Program-made: the position numbers and the translations under genes
From: Sinotaia quadrata
Taxonomy: Eukaryota; Mollusca; Gastropoda; Architaenioglossa; Viviparidae
Length of the DNA stretch: 64,000 nucleotides
Reading direction: 5' to 3'
Assembly (NCBI GenBank): GCA_028829895.1
Contig: CM054178.1
Span: 67,136,835-67,200,834 of the forward strand
Part shown: positions 58,065-64,000 of the stretch, one piece after another
Numbering within the stretch: the stretch's first letter is position 1
How the letters are laid out: each line of letters opens with the position of its first letter
Notes under the pieces: generated by a model
The model's database searches: none
What the model was told of the DNA's origin: nothing
What the model saw: only the letters and a program-made list of their open reading frames with translations

Positions 58065-59482
58065 TAAATAGAATTAACTTTACAACACAAATACAATTAC
58101 AAACAAACAAGAAGGGTAAAGATCCTCAGGTCTATCACATCAGATAAAAATTATCAATGAAATGTAAACGTGTGAAGCAATAGTCTTACGTTGTAGAACA
58201 TTTTACTCGGTCTACATAGGAATTCTATATTTAAGAAAGATTTTGAAAAACTGTTTAAATTATATGTACACTGTAATTGCAAAACTTCTCTGAATTTGAA
58301 AAACCAAACCGTTCTACCCTTTTCTTTTTCTTGACACTGTAGTTATTGTTAATCTATGCATTGAAGACTAAAGAGTTTACCGAAAAGGTTTTAATTAGTA
58401 TTATTTATGAAACAATCGTTACTGTGAGAGCTAACTCTACATTAGTATTGCCAAAATTTCATTCAGAATAAACCGGTTTCATTTACACCAGCATTTTCTC
58501 CAGTTCTAGTATTTGTATACTGATATTCTGCTATTATCATTCCATACTCCTCATGATTATTGTCAAGTGGGTATCATAAAGATTAAGTAGTATGTGCTTT
58601 AATTTTGAAAAATACAAAATACCCTCTTAAATATATATAATTTTTTTTAATGTGACTAAAATTGTTTAAATATTTTTATTCACAAACATTCTTCTTGAAT
58701 GTGATAACATTAAATTGTTAATAGGAAATATTAGATGATTGTATACGGCAAGTTTAAGGTTCCAAATAATTTCAAAAATGTTTAATTTGATAATTTATTT
58801 TTTGTGTGTGTACTTCAATTAAAAACAATATAGTTATAATAAAATGCATTATTAAATATGATTCTATAATGTACAACTAGCATTATAAATATTTTAAACC
58901 AAATATGCTGTACCACTATATACTGGCTAAAAAATTAATTATATTATCAGATATAGGTAATTGCACTAGTGGTTCTACCATTACATAGGAATATGTCAGT
59001 CAAGCTAAGTAGAGAGGGATATTCAGAAACAATAGTAAAAATTCAGATTTAATATCCATGATTTAAAATGAAAAAGGATAATAAATCTGTTTAATTAATT
59101 AAAATGTATTTCAAATTATAATTAAAAATTGTGAATCCATTCAAAGAAGAAATTACATATTATAATTAAGATAATCTATGTGTGCTAAAAGCAAGGCACA
59201 TAATTTAAATGAAATGTGATTGTACCTCATATGCAAAAACTGCTTGTCACGAATAGTCTTTTTAAAAAATTGTTTTATCAAAATACTCAATCAAAATAAT
59301 ATATATGCATGCACACATTTGCAATGTGGTGACTCTAGCATTTAATAACCATTCAGATGCATCAATACAGTCTTATTTTCAATTACAATGTAAACGACTT
59401 TTATACATACCCATATAATACTTTAAAGATACATTTTTTAGATTTTCTATAATCAGATTTTCCCCTATATTAATATATGTTA

Positions 59483-59970
59483 CTGCGGTGGAGTAAATTT
59501 GCTTATCCCTATTTCTAGACCTAACTGTTAAATAAATTGTTAAATTCTCAAAGTGACTCAACCCTGGGCACTCCTTATGATGGTATTTTTGTAAGTGTCC
59601 GAGTTGGAGTAATCAACTCAAGTTGAGACTATATGCTAGAAATTGCTGATTCAATCCAAACTAGTAACAACTGGATGAGTAGTTTTTATTATCCAATATT
59701 AAGATTTATGAGAACAAGACCAGCCAGTGGGCTGAGTCAAAAGTTTACTTGCTGTAGAGAATTCTATTGTGTGGCAAGAAGTCCAGTCATGAAAGGTGGC
59801 TGATAATTAAACTTAATGGTGAGTTAACAAACTGATTGAGAGAGAACAGATTTTAAAATATGTCATGCATTTTTGCTATTGATATGCTATAGTTGTGTTT
59901 TACATTGAGATGTATTATGTGAGTAGACTCAAGTTTCCACAAATTGTAAACTATTATACTGTATTTATTA
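59483..59970 (+). repeat. Dispersed repeat, copy 2
   Basis: Same orientation and landmark order as 34423-34880. The two copies differ by scattered substitutions and small indels, so they are old. Confidence 0.8.
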
Positions 59971-62426
59971 TACTGTGTGCATGTATCAGGATAATAAATA
60001 CTGTTGCAGGAAACTGTAAATTGATTCTTGAATATAAGAAAGAATGGAGTTTAAAAAAAATAAACTGGAAACTTAGCATTTGTTCTCTGGTTATATTTTA
60101 CAGAATAAAAGCAGCCTTTCCTCAGATATCCTGGTTTACTGATTATAAACTATGATCGTGGTAGACACAAGAAATATCTACTGTAGTGTGTAAGGAATAC
60201 ACTGCACTCCACTGATGTATGGTGGCAAAGTATGTTGACTACATCAAGCAATTTCTGGTACTAGGACGTTACTGGAAATAGTTGTTCTGCTTGAGGGAGC
60301 TAATATAGCAAAGAAGCATCCAAATTAGTGTTGAGAGAATATAAGCTACAAGGGAAGCATGTGGAATTGACAGTAATAATGTAAACAATAAATTTGTGTC
60401 TTTGTTACGAAAGTGCACAAAAAGACTACTGCCTATACAAGGTTGCATAGAAACTATTATCACTTATTGCCATTTGTTCTCTGATAAGATCTAATCTGTG
60501 ATTTGTATTGACACTAATCTATTGAATTGTGTGTTAGGATATAAGACTGTATAGATATTAAAATTATTTGAACATGGTTTCGTGGAAATACTGTATGTCA
60601 AGTAATTTTTTTATTGCATTTGTTATATGTACATTTGATTTAATAAATTTGTTAAATTTACTGACCTTCTTACACATACTGATAACCTTATGTCGGAGAA
60701 GAAGAAAGTGGGTGGGTGGGTGCTCACTAAATACAAATTAAAAGACAGATTTATTCTCTCCTTTAGTAAGAGTTTTCTACGTGTTGTGGAAGAGAGAAAA
60801 CATTTACTGCACCCACATATCCACCAAGTGAGAGAGATGAGTGGTGTTTGCTGAGAATTATTAATAACATAAATTAAGATTCTCATCACGTGTAATTAGT
60901 TATGGATGATTAATTAAATAATAATAATCATAATCATTAACTAAGTGGCATTGGCATCAGAGCTAAAGTGAAAACTGAAATACAAAAGTAATTATACTAT
61001 TAATTATGCTTTTTTAGTTTAAGTTTGCACACTAACAAAGTAGAGAACATTAATTTTCTTTTTTAAAGTAATATGAAGGGAAATTATATTTTGTATATTT
61101 ATTTTTAGTAAATTTTCACGCATATACACACTCTCTCACAGATATTCTTTACCTTGATAAAAATATAATCTGTATAATTTATATAAACATATTTGTAAAT
61201 GTATGTGCATGTTGGCATATTTTATTAATAATGAATTCTTCTCAGTGCATTGTCTACAGTACTGCTGTTTTCAACTATTGTGTTTTCCCCAAATAACTAC
61301 ACAAAAACTTTCAATAGTGACAAAGGAAATGCCTTCATACAAATACAAACACACACACACGTAAGCAGATAAAGATTGTATAGTGTGTACTCTGATTTTG
61401 AAAAACAAAATAATCCTGAAATACATTTAAATTTTAAAAAACGTTGATTATATTTTTTCAACAGAGTTGTTTTTAAAAGTAATGGCAAACTGTTGTTGAC
61501 ATCATTTAAATATTGTATTCTGTAGGGCCTTGATGTAATGTTGCAAATTAATATTTTCAAGAATGTTTCTTTTAACTAAGCATTTAAAATATTAAAGACT
61601 TTATCCTTGCCCAATACTAAAACCAAAAATTATTAATGTCTTAAAATGAATTAAATATGATTATATAATTTACAATGTTAACGAAGGCGTATTTTAAAAA
61701 TAATGAATGGTTTCCAACTTGTTTGGTATGCTAAGCTAATAATTCTCACTTCCAAATTTACATAATGCTAAGCCAGCCTTTCAAAAGATTTCTAAGTACA
61801 GTATTGCTTATCTAAAACTGACACCTATCTAGTAAAGTCGTATAATTACAAAAGAAAGTAGAAATAATTGTAAGCACGGTCAGAAACATGCCAATCATTG
61901 TAAGCTTATCGTACTTCGCTTTCATTGCTCTCTTTACAATAATGATGCATCTCTATGCCTTTATTTCACTTCGAGAGTAATATCACTGTGATGACTTGTT
62001 TCACACAACTAGTGTAACGAGTTCTTAATTTATTAATAATTCATTGTTTGTGCATTGCTATTGTGCCTGTGAAAATGAGTAAAGTGGATTCTTCTCTAAT
62101 TACACCTTCGAAACAGTAAATCTTCTGGAAACGCCGAACATCTAATAATTTAGAGTTCATCTTTTAACTACATAATATTGTAATGGTAATACGACTCATA
62201 AATCCATCAGGTAATGAAGAAATAACTTTCTGAATATTAGGTCTTTTAGTTTAAGTTCTTCTTCTTCTTTCTTTCTCTTCAAATCAATGTCAGTGGTAGT
62301 TTCGTTATTGTGTTTGGGGTTTTTCTTTTTGTTTTTAACATGCATTAAATTTAAAACTAACCCACTAAATACAATGCGTAGCATTTAACTAGCCTCAAAC
62401 CAAATTTTAATCTTTCAGTTACATAC

Positions 62427-62513
62427 CGGATGAGTCGCCTTAAATTCTGAACTTGCGTTTGCATTACAGATCTCTCAAGCGGCATTATTTTTGATCGAAG
62501 CTTCTGTGGCCAT
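62427..62513 (-). other. Candidate first exon with donor
   Basis: On the - strand an ATG at 62485 opens MPLERSVMQTQVQNLRRLIR and ends at a strong donor ATCCG/GTATGT (62426/62427). A second ATG at 62513 opens a 12-codon frame that overlaps it. The area is richer in CpG than its neighbours. It could be the 5' exon of the ASB gene (non-coding there, since ASB exon 1 has an in-frame stop before its ATG) or the start of another gene. Confidence 0.3.
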
Positions 62514-64000
62514 TTTTTTCTTCTTTTTTTAAAATGTATTCTAGGTGGCCAAAGCTTTGCTTGTGTTGGAGACCAAACTGATCTTGCGTTGCCTCCCCTT
62601 CTTTTTCTACTCCACTGATTTGCGAACGTACGAAAGCTGTCTTGTAGTTATAGTTATACTATAACAGAATTGCACACCATTTTACAAATGATTTTGAAAC
62701 AATACCAATTGCCTTGCTTTGAAGTTATTCAAAAAGTGCACCGTAATCATATTTTTAATTCAATATAATTTCAAAGCTAAGAAAATGTAAACTGTTCTAG
62801 TAATTCTGTCATAATAGTTATTTTTTTAAATACTGGATGTGTTTTATAATGTAACCCATTCAGAGTTGGTTTATCCTAACCTGCAATGATAAATAATGGG
62901 CCTTTCTCTATTTTTTAAATTAAAAAATTACCTTGGCTTTCATGGAATAAAGACGTGAGACAAATATAGGCCCTACAGGAAATGCTCAAAGCGGAATCTT
63001 ACTTGAGAGAAGATTCATTCACTAAATTGGAATTAGTACCGTGTGCTATGTGTCTGTCTCACAGGAAGTTATAGAATTGAGCTAACTTGGATAAGACGTT
63101 TTATAGTGAGATAGTTACAATTCTAAATGCATGCACTCACCGACATTTCTCAGTAAAATCTGGCACTTAAGTATACACATCCAAACTGTAAATTCCAATT
63201 CTCGGTCCACATCTTTTACGGAACACTTTAAGGAATGTTGACACTGGCTTACAGGAGCAGTATACAACATGCAAAAGTACATAATCTGTTTGTGAAGTGG
63301 GTATGTCATCAAGGTTGTTGCACGGCTGTCATTTTCAAGTGACTTTCAAAGATAGTAAACAAATCATGCTGTTATGTAATAGATAAAGCAGAATGATACT
63401 TTGCTTGATCTATGCTAGAAATAGAATGAATTTATATATATATATATTTTTAGGGGAGAGGAGGCATGGTGTCATATGTTTCTTATAATAATATAAATTT
63501 ATAAAGATAAAGAATTAATTATTATTCATAAAAGCTACATCAGCTTATTTATTCTGAAGGTTTAAGAAAATATACATTCTTAAAGAGTACTGTTTTTGTA
63601 TATTATCATCAGATTTTCTGTTTTCAATATAGAAGAATTTTTTTTTTGCCTCTGCTTAAAGTAATGGACAAACAAGTGTTCACACAAACCAGATAACAAG
63701 TGTTTTACAAGTCTATTTCATTATGGTTAATTTCTGATAATGATGACAGTATTTACAACAATTCAGTCACCAATAAATCTTGATGCAAATGACACTCACC
63801 AACTGAATCTGCAAATATATATATACATATCAGTACAATTCTTCAGTCCAGATGGTTTTCTTTGCTTATGATAATGTTTTTATGCATAGAGGCAGTTGCA
63901 ATTTGACTTGTTGTTCAACAACACCTCATGAAATGTTCATCAGAAGGGTTAATATGTGAAGTACTAGATTCATCAATGCATTCACACTGAAACAGTACTT

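Larger units (their letters stand above)
54930..64000. other. Region without a confident gene
   Basis: Apart from the small ORFs, the dispersed repeat and the candidate first exon listed here, nothing is recognised. 55.6-58.1 kb and 62.4-62.7 kb have more CpG than the rest, which may mark promoters of genes read leftward. Confidence 0.4.

Overview
The window is AT-rich invertebrate nuclear DNA. Genes are split by GT-AG introns, tandem arrays are frequent, and there are remnants of several transposon classes (hAT, LINE, Helitron, tRNA-like SINEs, long-TIR DNA elements). The protein sequences and repeat types suit an arthropod, possibly a chelicerate, but that is a weak guess.

Four protein-coding genes can be assembled. 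(1) About 1-14.6 kb, + strand: the 3' part of a single-pass membrane protein with three CUB domains (the first only partly inside the window). Its cytoplasmic tail carries four PPxY motifs and a C-terminal PDZ ligand. (2) 20.3-39.4 kb, - strand: a complete 12-exon gene for the alpha subunit of the cytosolic chaperonin TRiC/CCT (TCP1), predicted 557 aa. (3) 39.6-50.9 kb, + strand: a complete 7-exon enoyl-CoA hydratase/isomerase (crotonase) family gene with a mitochondrial-type leader, predicted 303 aa. (4) 53.2-54.9 kb, - strand: a 2-exon ankyrin repeat and SOCS box (ASB) gene, predicted 342 aa. Genes 1/2 and 3/4 are convergent. Genes 2 and 3 are divergent, with start codons under 180 bp apart, so they probably share a bidirectional promoter.

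Introns and spacers hold the mobile DNA. The last CUB intron contains a LINE ORF1-like region with CCHC knuckles followed by a Helitron helicase remnant. The 14.6-20.3 kb spacer has a perfect 40-bp satellite, a broken BED-finger hAT element with an internal inversion, and a 198-bp hAT MITE with intact target duplication. Intron 7 of TCP1 holds a 3.9-kb TIR element with a 7-bp target duplication and a pair of diverged repeats. Intron 2 of the crotonase gene holds a 2.4-kb DNA transposon with inverted ends and a perfect 33-bp hairpin.

The most unusual pattern is that several tandem arrays begin at exon-intron boundaries and include copies of the exon end and/or splice site. They are seen at CUB exon 6 (both sides), CUB exon 8 acceptor, TCP1 exons 3 and 4 donors, and crotonase exon 5 donor. 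At two sites the unit keeps the reading frame (57 bp and 39 bp), which gives potential ladders of alternative donors. The 55-64 kb end has no confident gene, only a candidate first exon and a few small ORFs.
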